32,315 nucleotides of DNA. Source: Acidimicrobiales bacterium. GTDB lineage: Bacteria; Actinomycetota; Acidimicrobiia; Acidimicrobiales; Aldehydirespiratoraceae. The position numbers were made by a program, and so were the translations under genes. Positions 1 to 8,339 of this stretch are shown piece after piece. Position 1 is the stretch's first letter. Each line of letters opens with the position of its first letter. Under the pieces are notes generated by a model. The model did not search any database. It had not been told where the DNA came from and worked only from the letters and a program-made list of their open reading frames with translations. The stretch is from contig JAQWLJ010000054.1 of assembly GCA_029247365.1 (NCBI GenBank), forward strand, positions 1-32,315, written 5' to 3'.

Positions 1-660
1 TGCGAACGCTGCGATTCCTGTTGCGCCAATTGCGCCCGAGAACCATGCCCGAGTGCGCAGGTCGGTCGGGACGGCGATCGGCTGGCGCCGCAACGTCGCC
101 GCCGAGGCGAGCACGAGAGCCGCGGCGCCTCGCTGCCCGACAACCGGCCACAGACCAGCGTCTTCGTGGGTGGTGCCGAGAAAGGTCAGTGCGACACCGA
201 ACAACACGCCGCCCACAACACCCCAGACCACCCCGAGGCGGACCCGGTCACCGAGCTCCGGCGAGACCGTGGTACACACCAGCCCAACGACTGCGACCAC
301 GCTGCCGATCAACACAATCGCGGGAAGCGAACCGCCGGTGACGACATCCCAACCGACGGGGATGATCGCCATCAGAACCGCCACGATCGGGGACACGACT
401 GCGGCTGAGGAGAGACTCAGGCCGCGGTACATTGAGCTGAGGGCAAACCCGAGTGCGACGCCCGATGCGATGCCGAACACCAGCGACCGGCCGTCGAGCA
501 CACTTGGCACGATGAAGACGAGCACGACGGAAACAATCACGCCGGCCAGCGCCGCGTTGGCCACGGTCGAGAAGGCATGCCATCGCCGGGTGACATTTCC
601 GCCGAAGTAGTCCGACACGCCAACGGCGATCGAGAACCACAGGCCGAGCAGGACGGTCAT
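1..660 (-). CDS. EamA/DMT-family transporter, 3' end cut by window edge
   Basis: The minus strand is open from an ATG at 660 to the window edge, giving 220 residues without a stop. The translation is strongly hydrophobic, with about seven candidate membrane helices separated by short polar loops, starting MTVLLGLWFSIAVGVSDYFG. A conserved-looking RGLSLSSAAVVSPIVAV stretch resembles the repeat end of EamA (drug/metabolite exporter) proteins, which usually have ten helices in about 290 residues, so roughly the last quarter is missing. It begins 13 nt after the DddP-like M24 gene on the same strand, so the two probably share an mRNA and the transporter may move a substrate or product of that enzyme. 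The substrate cannot be read from the sequence. The family call is fairly safe; specificity is unknown. Confidence 0.75.
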   Translation of the reverse strand, partial: MTVLLGLWFSIAVGVSDYFGGNVTRRWHAFSTVANAALAGVIVSVVLVFIVPSVLDGRSLVFGIASGVALGFALSSMYRGLSLSSAAVVSPIVAVLMAIIPVGWDVVTGGSLPAIVLIGSVVAVVGLVCTTVSPELGDRVRLGVVWGVVGGVLFGVALTFLGTTHEDAGLWPVVGQRGAAALVLASAATLRRQPIAVPTDLRTRAWFSGAIGATGIAAFA

Positions 661-673
661 CGATGAGTTGGCC

Positions 674-1873
674 TCATGCGAGCAGTGACTCGTCGAACGG
701 GTAGAGCGACATGAGTTCGGTGCCGGAGTCGGTCACCAGGACCTGTTGCTCCAGCTTTACGCCCTCGGTGGTGCCGGGTCCGCCGATGAAGCTTTCGACA
801 CAGAGGGTCATGCCCGGCTCAATCACTCCGTCGTAGCCAAACGAGGTGAAGTCCTGAGCGTGATAGAGGTAAGGGTACTCACCGGTCATGCCGACGCCGT
901 GGCTCGACAGGTAGTAGCGGTGGGCGGCGAATCGTTCGGGCAGATCCCAGGCCCGCTCGCTGTACTCGGCGAACGTCAGCCCCGGCTCAACGATCCCCAT
1001 ATTGTGGTGGACTTGCTCGTGGGCAATCCGGTACAGCTCCCGTTGCGCAACGCCCGGCGCGTCGGGGCCGGCATGGAAAGTCCGTGAGAAGTCGGCGTAG
1101 TAGCCGTGGCAGCCGACGACGTCAGTGTCGAACGCAATCAGCTCGTTGACGCCGATGACCTTGTCACTCGTCTCCTGAAACCACGGATTGGTGTTTCTCC
1201 CCGAGGACAGCAGGCGCGTCTCGATGTAGTCGCCGCCCTGAGCGATCACCTTCTGATGGAAGACCGACCAGAGTTCGTTCTCGGTCAGGCCCGGCCGGAT
1301 CTCGGCTTCCATCGCTGCCATGGCCCGCTCAGTAGCGCGCATCGACGCGACCTGGCAGCCAAGCTCCTCAGACCCCTTGATCGCTCGGGCTCGCTCGACG
1401 GGCTCTTGTGCGTCGACGATCTGAATGCCTTCGGCGGCGAGTGCGAGCGCCGCGCCGGCATTGACCCGCTCGAGGCCGACCGGGGCGCGAGCACCGATGG
1501 TCTCGCGCACGAGCGATGCGATTTGGGCCGCCCATGCCTTCTCGACCTCGGCGATCCCCTCCCCTGCCGCGACGAACGACGCAGTGGTCGCATGGCGGAC
1601 CTCGGTGATCGTCTCGAGCCCGTCAGCAAGATGAAGCGCGCCAGTGAACTCGTAGAGGATGACCGGGCCGTTGACCGCAACGAACAGGTAGCGCGCCGGA
1701 TTGCGAGCCGTGAAGATCTGCATGTTGCGAGCGCCGGTGGCGTAACGGATGTTGACCGGGTCGGTCAACACACAGGCCCCGATGCTGCGAGCTGCCATTT
1801 CCGCACGCAGTCGACCGAGCCGGTACGCTCGCAGCGCTACAAAATCAATTGGCGTGTCCTCGCTTGGAAGCAT
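674..1873 (-). CDS. DddP-like M24 family metalloenzyme (Xaa-Pro peptidase/creatinase fold)
   Basis: A 399-residue protein with an N-terminal creatinase-like domain (about 15-165) and a C-terminal pita-bread catalytic domain (about 170-399). Six candidate metal ligands are present: D249, D251, D261, H325, E360 and E375. Their spacing is identical to the ligands I recall for the DMSP lyase DddP (D295, D297, D307, H371, E406, E421), and stretches such as NIRYAT, TNPWFQE and SHGVGM also resemble DddP. Y320 matches DddP Y366, but the position of the DddP catalytic base D377 is G331. It is therefore a DddP relative that may not cleave DMSP; peptidase, creatinase-like or other C-N/C-S lyase activity is possible. 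The ATG at 1873 has a -10 box (TAGATT) 6 nt upstream, pointing to a leaderless mRNA. It is followed by the transporter gene and is divergent from the ureohydrolase. Confidence 0.85.
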   Translation of the reverse strand: MLPSEDTPIDFVALRAYRLGRLRAEMAARSIGACVLTDPVNIRYATGARNMQIFTARNPARYLFVAVNGPVILYEFTGALHLADGLETITEVRHATTASFVAAGEGIAEVEKAWAAQIASLVRETIGARAPVGLERVNAGAALALAAEGIQIVDAQEPVERARAIKGSEELGCQVASMRATERAMAAMEAEIRPGLTENELWSVFHQKVIAQGGDYIETRLLSSGRNTNPWFQETSDKVIGVNELIAFDTDVVGCHGYYADFSRTFHAGPDAPGVAQRELYRIAHEQVHHNMGIVEPGLTFAEYSERAWDLPERFAAHRYYLSSHGVGMTGEYPYLYHAQDFTSFGYDGVIEPGMTLCVESFIGGPGTTEGVKLEQQVLVTDSGTELMSLYPFDESLLA

Positions 1874-1879
1874 CGCGGG

Positions 1880-1889
1880 AATCTACTCT
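1880..1889. promoter_or_regulatory. Overlapping divergent -10 boxes of the M24 and ureohydrolase genes
   Basis: On the minus strand TAGATT (1880-1885) ends 6 nt before the M24 start at 1873. On the plus strand TACTCT (1884-1889) ends 6 nt before the ureohydrolase start at 1896. The two TANNNT hexamers share two base pairs, so both genes would be leaderless and RNA polymerase could not open both promoters at once. The -35 region of each promoter would fall inside the other gene's coding start. Confidence 0.55.
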
Positions 1890-1895
1890 GGCCTG

Positions 1896-2888
1896 ATGTC
1901 TGAGCGCGACGACCAACAACGGCTGATGGACGGGATCTTTTGGTACGGAATCCCGACCCTCTTCCGGGCACAGCATGACGAAGACCCACGCAACGCCGAC
2001 ATCGGTCTTGTCGGCGTTCCGCACTCGACGGGCAACGGTACGACCCAACGAGACCAGCACCTCGGCCCGCGGGCCGTCCGCAACGTGAGCGCGATAGGGC
2101 GACGTGCCCACAACCACTTCGGGATCGACCCGTGGGACATGTGCCGGATCAAGGATCTCGGCGATGTCCCGCTCAGCGAAGGAAACAACAACGAGCGGTC
2201 GATCGAAATGATCACCGAGTACTACGCCCGCCTCGACATCGCCAACTGCCGGCCAGTCTCGATCGGCGGCGATCACTCCATCACCGGCGGCATCCTCCAA
2301 GCGCTTGGCGGAGCACACGCCAACCTGACCGGTGGTGAAAAGGCGTGCCTCCTGCACTTCGACGCCCACACCGATGCATTCCATAACATCCCGCACTTCA
2401 TGGGGGCGGTGAAGAGCGCTGCTCACTGGGCGAGCTATCTCGTGACGCAAGGCCATGTTGACCCCGAGCACTCGGTACAGGTCGGGATCCGAGGCAACAC
2501 CCGCAGCCTCGAGTGGCTGGATCCGTCCTACGACCTCGGCTACACCGTCATCAAGAAGACTGACTACGACGAGATGGGCGTCGATCAGGTGATACAAACC
2601 ATCGTCGACACCATCGGCGACCGGCCGCTCTACATCACGTTCGACCTCGACTGTTTGGACCCGATGGTGGCCCCCGGGGTCGCCAACATCGAAGCCGGGA
2701 TCGAGGGCTTTGGTATCGACCAGGTGGTGGAGTTACTCCGGTGCGTGCGAGGCAAAAACATCATTGGCGGTGACGTCGTGTGCCTCATGCCCACGGTCGA
2801 CTCGCCAAACCAGATCACCAGTTATCGCTCGATGGCAATCATGTTCGAGATCTTGAGTCTCATCGCCGACAGCCACCACGGGGCGTAG
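1896..2888 (+). CDS. Ureohydrolase (agmatinase/arginase family) with an atypical substrate pocket
   Basis: A 330-residue Mn-dependent ureohydrolase. The binuclear metal ligands are all visible: H127 in GGDHS, D156, H158 and D160 in DAHTD, and D250 and D252 in TFDLDCLDP. H167 in PHFMG could be the acid/base His. Members of the family hydrolyse guanidino compounds (agmatine, guanidinobutyrate, arginine, guanidine) to urea plus an amine. The Glu that binds the guanidinium in arginase and agmatinase (D-x-x-E-x-x-P) is C296 here, so the substrate is uncertain. The N-terminus carries about 35 residues before the core (FWYGIPTLFRA), as in longer agmatinase-like proteins. The ATG at 1896 is chosen because an in-frame reading further upstream would run into the divergent M24 gene and because of the -10 box 6 nt away. 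It converges with the next gene, with 3 bp between the stops. Confidence 0.85.
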   Translation: MSERDDQQRLMDGIFWYGIPTLFRAQHDEDPRNADIGLVGVPHSTGNGTTQRDQHLGPRAVRNVSAIGRRAHNHFGIDPWDMCRIKDLGDVPLSEGNNNERSIEMITEYYARLDIANCRPVSIGGDHSITGGILQALGGAHANLTGGEKACLLHFDAHTDAFHNIPHFMGAVKSAAHWASYLVTQGHVDPEHSVQVGIRGNTRSLEWLDPSYDLGYTVIKKTDYDEMGVDQVIQTIVDTIGDRPLYITFDLDCLDPMVAPGVANIEAGIEGFGIDQVVELLRCVRGKNIIGGDVVCLMPTVDSPNQITSYRSMAIMFEILSLIADSHHGA

Positions 2889-2891
2889 CTG

Positions 2892-4238
2892 TCACGGCGA
2901 GGTGTCGGAGGCCACCTCCGATGAAGCGAACACCGGCGGGAAGATCACGAGGTTGGAGTCGGCGACCGCAGGAATCTGGAGGCGCGACAACGAGACACAG
3001 CCGTTGTTACCGCTGGTAAAAAAGAGATAGATGCAGTCTCGGCCGGGGTCGATCATCGCAACGAAGCTGCTGTCGGGGGCCCACACCGACTCGAGGCCTT
3101 GCACCCGCTGCTCGAAGTCGAGGAGCACTCCAGTCTCAATCTCATAAAGCGCAGGGAAGTCGTTGAACTCGCGACCCTTTGGGAGAAAGATCCACTCGCC
3201 ATCGGGGCTAATCGCTGGCCCGAGCCCGAAGTCGAGCAGGTCATTGTCGAGCGTGTACTCGCCGGCGGCGGCGCCACCGGCAGTGGTGACGACCATCTTG
3301 TTGGCGTCGGTGGTGCTGCGGCGATACTCAAGCCACCGAGTGCCATTCGTTGTGACGATCTCGTGCGGCGTGACCCGCTCGAGCCCATCTGCGGTCACTT
3401 CGAGCGTGCCCCCGGTCTGTGCCGTGACGAACACACCAACGCCGGGCACGATGTCGATGTCAGCATTACTCGGCAACAACGATCGTTCGTTGGCCCCACC
3501 GGGCACAAACCCGCCGTACTCGACACCGGCCTCGGTGGCAGCGAGGACGAGCAGGTCGCCGGTGTGTCGCCGCACGAGTTGGACGCCAATGGCCAAGCGC
3601 ATCGCCTGGGTAGGGTCGAACGGCGCGAAACCAAGGGCGCCATCGCTGGTGATCAGCACCGCCTCACCGGCATCGCCGTCAGCCCGTACCTCCGTTACAA
3701 CCGACACGAGGTCACCCGTGCCGAGATCGATCACGACGGGGAAGCCATCAGCTCCCATGAATGCAAAGCGGTAGTCGCTCGGCACCATTTCTACCGGCCT
3801 CAGCAGCGCATACTTGTCAACCTCATCGGGGTCGACCTGGACTTCGAGCCACGCGGTGACGAGGTCCTTTTCGGTAAGTCCCGCAATGTTGGCGGCAAGG
3901 TCAAGCGCAGGGTCGGGCATCACATCCGTGTCGGTCGTGGTCTCTGCGGACGGCACGGGGCGGTCGACTGCACTTGCGCTGGGATCGTCAGCTGGCGCCC
4001 CGCCGCGCAGAACCCAGAACACGAAGGCCAGCACAGCGATACCGGTCAGCCATCGCGGATCGAGCCGTCGCCTCGCGCTGCCGCTGCGGGGGCTGCGCCA
4101 CCCCAGCACCCGGTAAGGGCTGGTGTCATCAGGGCTTGTTGGCCGAGGTGGGTCGTGAGGCTTGTCCCAGTCGAGCTCAATCTCGAGGATCTCAGCACTG
4201 GGGTTCTCGGCCACAAGATCAACCATGCCATCCACCAT
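2892..4238 (-). CDS. Membrane-anchored protein of unknown function
   Basis: A 448-residue protein I do not recognise. It has an acidic/proline-rich cytoplasmic N-terminus (about 1-60), one hydrophobic segment (WLTGIAVLAFVFWVL, about 63-77), a low-complexity linker rich in A, D, S, P and T (about 80-110), and a long extracytoplasmic region. That region contains repeated short beta-rich blocks with G/D turns (for example FAFMGADGFPVVIDLGTGDL and AISPDGEWIFLPKGREF), suggestive of a beta-propeller such as TolB/WD40-like folds. Two Cys near the C-terminus (RDCIYLFFTSGNNGC) could form a disulphide. The topology suggests a type II membrane protein with an outside sensing or binding domain. The start could be M1 (4238) or M5 (4226). 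The 228 bp upstream to 4466 hold no gene or clear promoter that I can support. Confidence 0.7.
   Translation of the reverse strand: MVDGMVDLVAENPSAEILEIELDWDKPHDPPRPTSPDDTSPYRVLGWRSPRSGSARRRLDPRWLTGIAVLAFVFWVLRGGAPADDPSASAVDRPVPSAETTTDTDVMPDPALDLAANIAGLTEKDLVTAWLEVQVDPDEVDKYALLRPVEMVPSDYRFAFMGADGFPVVIDLGTGDLVSVVTEVRADGDAGEAVLITSDGALGFAPFDPTQAMRLAIGVQLVRRHTGDLLVLAATEAGVEYGGFVPGGANERSLLPSNADIDIVPGVGVFVTAQTGGTLEVTADGLERVTPHEIVTTNGTRWLEYRRSTTDANKMVVTTAGGAAAGEYTLDNDLLDFGLGPAISPDGEWIFLPKGREFNDFPALYEIETGVLLDFEQRVQGLESVWAPDSSFVAMIDPGRDCIYLFFTSGNNGCVSLSRLQIPAVADSNLVIFPPVFASSEVASDTSP
2905..2921. terminator. Short hairpin after the ureohydrolase stop
   Basis: A perfect 7-bp inverted repeat (TCGGAGG, then CCA, then CCTCCGA) begins 16 nt after the ureohydrolase stop and lies within the 3' end of the convergent gene. 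There is no T-tract, so termination by it is inferred from position only. Confidence 0.35.
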
Positions 4239-4466
4239 GCCTTCCGTACGAGAGCGCGTGTCGATTCAGATGCAGTAGGACCATCTGGCAGTACAACTAT
4301 GCCCGTCCGATGCCGGTCAACGAACTAACCACACGCTTCGCATCCGCCGCTCAATGACGCACTCAGTTAGAGGTAACACGCTCCCTCGCTCGCAGCGGCA
4401 GCGACGAGGTACCGCCGCGTAGACGCTGGCTTCCCATAGACCGATGCTCGGGGTGGGTTGGAGTGA

Positions 4467-4802
4467 TCAGCGGAAGGAAGCGATTCGGTCGCCGAGCACG
4501 CCGAGATCGACTGTCGCGTCCAGACCGGGTTCTGATGGCGCGTGGAAACCGGCGCCACCGGCCTCGATTGAGATGGCGGTGGCGATCGAGCCGACATAGA
4601 CAGCGACCACATCGCGCCCGTCGAGCACGCAGCGCAGCGCTCGATCGGGAACAGTCTGAGCCAAGTGCACAACAGCGGAGAACAAGACCTCGGGTCCAAC
4701 GGTGTTCTGCACGCTCATCGTCAGACCCGCCGCGTGGCAGGGGTCCCGGTACCGGCGGCTGGCGGTGGGGCGCGCGTCGGTGGCTTCGAAGCTCGTATAC
4801 AT
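4467..4802 (-). CDS. Small hypothetical protein
   Basis: A 111-residue reading frame with G/C-biased third codon positions, unlike the two overlapping frames on this strand, whose products are Arg/Ser/Pro-rich shadows. The product alternates hydrophobic and charged residues (FSAVVHLAQTVPDRALR, VVAVYVGSIATAISIEAG), consistent with a small alpha/beta domain. No motif, membrane helix or signal peptide is evident and I do not recognise a family. An internal ATG at 4718 would give 83 residues starting MSVQNTVG; neither start has a clear ribosome binding site. It is divergent from the SDR gene at 4913, with about 110 bp between. Confidence 0.45.
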   Translation of the reverse strand: MYTSFEATDARPTASRRYRDPCHAAGLTMSVQNTVGPEVLFSAVVHLAQTVPDRALRCVLDGRDVVAVYVGSIATAISIEAGGAGFHAPSEPGLDATVDLGVLGDRIASFR

Positions 4803-4900
4803 CCCGCAACCGGAGCGTTCCTAGGTCCCGCCTGCGGAGCCGAGAGCATGACGAAAAACATCAAGCTGCTCGATCCGCATCGCGACACAACGCCACCATC

Positions 4901-4906
4901 TACGCT
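4901..4906 (+). promoter_or_regulatory. -10 box of the SDR gene (leaderless)
   Basis: TACGCT fits TANNNT and ends 6 nt before the ATG at 4913, the geometry expected for a leaderless transcript starting at the A of the ATG. No Shine-Dalgarno is present. Confidence 0.5.
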
Positions 4907-4912
4907 GCGCCG

Positions 4913-5722
4913 ATGGCCGACCAGACCAACCACTACGACACCGGCCTCGCCGGCCGGACAGCCCTCGTCACCGGCGGGGGTTCGGGGATCGGGGCTGCGA
5001 TCGCCGCCACCCTCACCACCGCAGGCGCGACCGTCCGGACGTGCGACGTCGACACCACGACGGGCGCCGACTACGCGTGCGACGTGTCCGACGAAACCGC
5101 AGTCAAGGCCATGTTTGCCGCGCTCGACGATGAGCTCGGCCGGCTCGACATCGTCGTCAATAATGTCGGTATCGCGGGTCCGACCGGTGGGGTCGAAGAC
5201 GTCGACACCGACGAGTTCGACCGTTGCGTGCAGATCAACATCGGCGGCACGTTCCGGATCACCCAGCAGGCTGTTCGACGAATGCGAGCGCAGGCCCGCG
5301 GGTCGATCGTCAACATCTCCTCGACAGCAGGTCACCTCCCGTACCCCCTACGGTCGCCGTACTCCGCCTCAAAGTGGGCGATTGAAGGCCTCACCCGCTC
5401 GTGGGCGATGGAACTCGGCCGCTTCGACATCCGGGTCAACTGCGTCGCACCGGGCACCATCTCGGGCCTGCGCATGCGCGGCGTGATGGAGCGCGAAGCT
5501 GCGGCCATGAACACCACGACTGACGTGGTGAAAGCCGCCTACGAAGACCAGGTATCGATGCGCACCTTTGTCGATGCGTCCGATATCGCTGCGACCGTCG
5601 CATTCCTGTGCAGCGACGCAGCTCGGTTCATCAACGGCGAGATCATCAGCGTTGACGGTCATTGCGAGACGCTGCGAACCGAGTTCCCCGACGACGTTCG
5701 GGTCAGCGGTGTCGACTTCTAG
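4913..5722 (+). CDS. SDR-family oxidoreductase
   Basis: A classical short-chain dehydrogenase/reductase of 269 residues. The Rossmann nucleotide motif TGGGSGIG is at 20-27, NNVG (a variant of NNAG) at 83-86, and the catalytic set N109, S137, Y150 and K154 is complete. D45 at the end of the second strand (TCDVD) suggests NAD(H) rather than NADP(H). The C-terminus (about 250-269) is somewhat longer than usual. Such enzymes oxidise or reduce a secondary alcohol/ketone; the substrate cannot be told. The start at 4913 is chosen from the -10 box 6 nt upstream and because it directly precedes the SDR core. It stands alone on its strand and converges with the MoaD-like gene. Confidence 0.88.
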   Translation: MADQTNHYDTGLAGRTALVTGGGSGIGAAIAATLTTAGATVRTCDVDTTTGADYACDVSDETAVKAMFAALDDELGRLDIVVNNVGIAGPTGGVEDVDTDEFDRCVQINIGGTFRITQQAVRRMRAQARGSIVNISSTAGHLPYPLRSPYSASKWAIEGLTRSWAMELGRFDIRVNCVAPGTISGLRMRGVMEREAAAMNTTTDVVKAAYEDQVSMRTFVDASDIAATVAFLCSDAARFINGEIISVDGHCETLRTEFPDDVRVSGVDF

Positions 5723-5820
5723 GTCTGGCGTCCGAAAAAGGCAGGCAAGGCTTCGTCGCACCAGAGGTCAGTGAAGCGCCGAGTCATAGCAGCGACGAGG
5801 ATTCTCATCCCCGCAACGCC

Positions 5821-6066
5821 TCACCCGCCCACAACCGGTGCGAGGAAGTAGATCTCGGTGTCGCTAGCGACCTTCAGATACTCGGGCTCGGCGTGAATCT
5901 CACCGCCGATACCCGCCGACGATCCAGCGCGCAGCGCCGATCCGAGGCCCGGGTAGTTGGCCTCAAGATCGTTGATGACCTGACCAACCGTGGCGCCGTT
6001 TGCCCGCACGACAGCTTCGCCGCCGGTGAAAGCGCGATGCTGGCTCATGAGGTGAACAGTCGCCAC
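5821..6066 (-). CDS. MoaD/ThiS-like ubiquitin-fold sulfur carrier
   Basis: An 81-residue protein ending in PVVGG. The exposed C-terminal Gly-Gly is the thiocarboxylate-forming tail of MoaD/ThiS proteins, and the length fits the beta-grasp fold. The segment TVGQVINDLEANYPGLG matches the first helix region of MoaD. MoaD donates sulfur in molybdopterin synthesis after activation by an E1-like enzyme. The gene starts with GTG at 6066, 34 nt after the molybdenum hydroxylase large subunit on the same strand, so it is probably the last gene of that operon. This suggests cofactor sulfur supply coupled to expression of the enzyme. A role in thiamine or another sulfur pathway cannot be excluded. Confidence 0.75.
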   Translation of the reverse strand: MATVHLMSQHRAFTGGEAVVRANGATVGQVINDLEANYPGLGSALRAGSSAGIGGEIHAEPEYLKVASDTEIYFLAPVVGG

Positions 6067-6100
6067 AGTGATCAGTGTCGTCAGACGGAAACGAAGCCGC

Positions 6101-8338
6101 TCAGCGCTCGTTGAGTTTCTTGAGCACCTTCGGTGGCGACATCGGCAGCGAGGTCATACGGACGCCGGTAGCGGCCTTGATTGCGTTGCCAATGGTGGCC
6201 ATGGGTGGGACGATGCCGGTCTCACCCACGCCCCGCACGCCGTACGGGTGTGCCGGGTTCGGGACCTCGACGATGATGGTCTCGATCAGCGGCAGATCTG
6301 ACGCAACCGGGATCCGGTAGTCAAGGAACGAAGCGTTCTCCATTGCGCCGTTGGCGTCATAGATGTACTCCTCGTTCAGCGCCCAACCGATGCCCTGCAC
6401 CGAACCGCCCTGCATCTGCCCCTCGACATAGCTTGGGTGGATCGCGGTACCCGCATCCTGCACGGCGGTGTAGCGGACGATCTCGGTTTCCCCGGTCTCC
6501 TCGTCGACCTTGAGGTCGGCGCAGTGCACGGCGAAGCTCGGACCAGCTCCGGCCGCGTTGAGCGACGCCGTAGCGGTGAGCGGGCCACCGGTTCGCTTGG
6601 CCTGGGCGGTGATCTGAGCGAGCGTCAGCGGCTCGCCGCTCTCGCCACCACCATGGCCGGGCGACACGGCGGCACCGTCGACCCAGGCGACCTCGTCCAC
6701 CTCGACGCCCATGATCGTGGCGGCTCGAGCCTTCAGCTGCCCGATGAGGTCCTCGCAGGCTTCGACCACAGCTTTGCCCGTGGCGAACGTGGCGCGGGAT
6801 CCTTCGGTCACGTCGGTGAATCCAACCGACTCAGTGTCGGCCACAATCGGGGTGATCGAGTACACGTCGATGCCAAGCGTCTCCGCTGCCATCAGGGCCA
6901 TCGAAGCGCGGGAGCCGCCAATATCGGGCGAGCCGGTGATGACGTTTGCGGTGCCGTCCTCGTTGAGATTGACGGTGGCGCTGGACTCCTCGCCAATGTT
7001 GAACCAGAAGCCGACGGCCATACCTCGAGAGGCCCCCTCGACCGGCTCAGACTGATAGTGACCAGACGCCTTCATGGCTTCGAGGCACTCGACCAAGCCC
7101 ACCTTCGGATGAGGCATGCCCATTGCGGTGAGGTCGCCCTCGACGGCGGCGTTCTTGAGCCGCAAATCGATCGGGTCCATGCCGAGTTCGCTGGCGATCT
7201 CATCGACGACCGACTCAATTGCCCACGCGGCGTGGGGGGCCGACGGCGCCCGGTACGCAGCTGACTTCGGCGTGTTGGTGAGCGCCGTGTACGTCTCCAT
7301 GCGCAGGTTCGGGAACTTGTACGAAGCCACCGACATTGCGCCGATCAGACCGGCCATGTCGCCGAATGCCCCAACGCCATAGGCCATCCAGCCGTCGATT
7401 GCGGTGAGTTCACCGTCGTTGGTGGCGCCGACCTTGATGCGCAGTTCGGCACTCGGGGCCGGGCCCGAGGCCCGCAGAACCTCTTCGCGCGACATCACGA
7501 GCTTCACCGGCCTGCCGGACTTCTCCGACAGCTTCGCAGCGATCGGCTCAAGGTAGATCGTGGTCTTGCCACCGAAGCCGCCACCGATCTCCGCTGGGGT
7601 GACCTTGACCTTCGAGTTCTCGACACCGAGCACGTCGGCAGTCATCGAGCGAACGCGGAAGTGGCCCTGCGAAGAGCACCATACGTTGGCCTTGCCGTCG
7701 CCTGAGTCGACCACGCAAGCATGAGGCTCGATGTAGCCCTGATGAACGTGGGCGCAGTCGAAGCCCATCTCGACGACAACGTCGGCGTCAGCCATCGCTT
7801 GGTCGACATCACCACGGTCGAGGTTGGTGACCGTAGCGAGATTCGACGGGTCACCGGGAGGCACAAACCGCGTGTAGTTGTTCGAGTTCGCGAGCGGGGC
7901 ACCTTCGGCCATCGAGTCGGCGATCGACAGGATCGCGGGAAGCAACTCGTACTCGACCTCAATCGCCGCCGCGGCGGCTTTTGCTTCCTCGCGAGTGGTG
8001 GCGGTGACCGCCGCAATGGCGTGGCCGTTGTAAAACACCTCACCGCGAGCCATGCAGTTGACCGCAGTATCAAAATTCGGGTGCGTTGGATCGAGCGCTG
8101 GGAAGTCATCGCCCGTGACGACGGCCTTCACGCCGGGCATTGCCTCGGCCGCCGACGTGTCGATCGACACGACCTTGGCGTGGGCGTGCGGTGAGCGCAC
8201 GATCGAGCCGTGGAGCTGACCGGGCAGATTGAGATCGGCCGCAAAACGCGCCTTGCCAACGACCTTGTCGAAGCCGTCATGACGGATCGGACGAGTGCCG
8301 ATCCACTTGTAGTTGGTGGGGTTCTCCGTTGCCGTCAT
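6101..8338 (-). CDS. Xanthine dehydrogenase family molybdopterin-binding (large) subunit
   Basis: A 745-residue molybdenum hydroxylase large subunit binding molybdopterin cytosine dinucleotide (family knowledge). The a/b hammerhead domain spans about 20-135. The Mo cofactor domains follow, with GGGFGGK at 252-258, AYRAPSAPHA at 361-370 and the catalytic Glu E706 in GVGE near the C-terminus. The CO dehydrogenase signatures (AYXCSFR of form I, AYRGAGR of form II) are absent, so this is not an aerobic CODH. The family hydroxylates N-heterocycles, aldehydes or similar substrates with water as oxygen source. The ATG at 8338 has GGGAG about 8 nt upstream and lies 1 bp after the stop of the 2Fe-2S subunit gene. 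The substrate is unknown; the neighbouring Rid- and RraA-like genes hint at catabolism of a nitrogen compound. Confidence 0.9.
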   Translation of the reverse strand: MTATENPTNYKWIGTRPIRHDGFDKVVGKARFAADLNLPGQLHGSIVRSPHAHAKVVSIDTSAAEAMPGVKAVVTGDDFPALDPTHPNFDTAVNCMARGEVFYNGHAIAAVTATTREEAKAAAAAIEVEYELLPAILSIADSMAEGAPLANSNNYTRFVPPGDPSNLATVTNLDRGDVDQAMADADVVVEMGFDCAHVHQGYIEPHACVVDSGDGKANVWCSSQGHFRVRSMTADVLGVENSKVKVTPAEIGGGFGGKTTIYLEPIAAKLSEKSGRPVKLVMSREEVLRASGPAPSAELRIKVGATNDGELTAIDGWMAYGVGAFGDMAGLIGAMSVASYKFPNLRMETYTALTNTPKSAAYRAPSAPHAAWAIESVVDEIASELGMDPIDLRLKNAAVEGDLTAMGMPHPKVGLVECLEAMKASGHYQSEPVEGASRGMAVGFWFNIGEESSATVNLNEDGTANVITGSPDIGGSRASMALMAAETLGIDVYSITPIVADTESVGFTDVTEGSRATFATGKAVVEACEDLIGQLKARAATIMGVEVDEVAWVDGAAVSPGHGGGESGEPLTLAQITAQAKRTGGPLTATASLNAAGAGPSFAVHCADLKVDEETGETEIVRYTAVQDAGTAIHPSYVEGQMQGGSVQGIGWALNEEYIYDANGAMENASFLDYRIPVASDLPLIETIIVEVPNPAHPYGVRGVGETGIVPPMATIGNAIKAATGVRMTSLPMSPPKVLKKLNER

Positions 8339-8339
8339 C

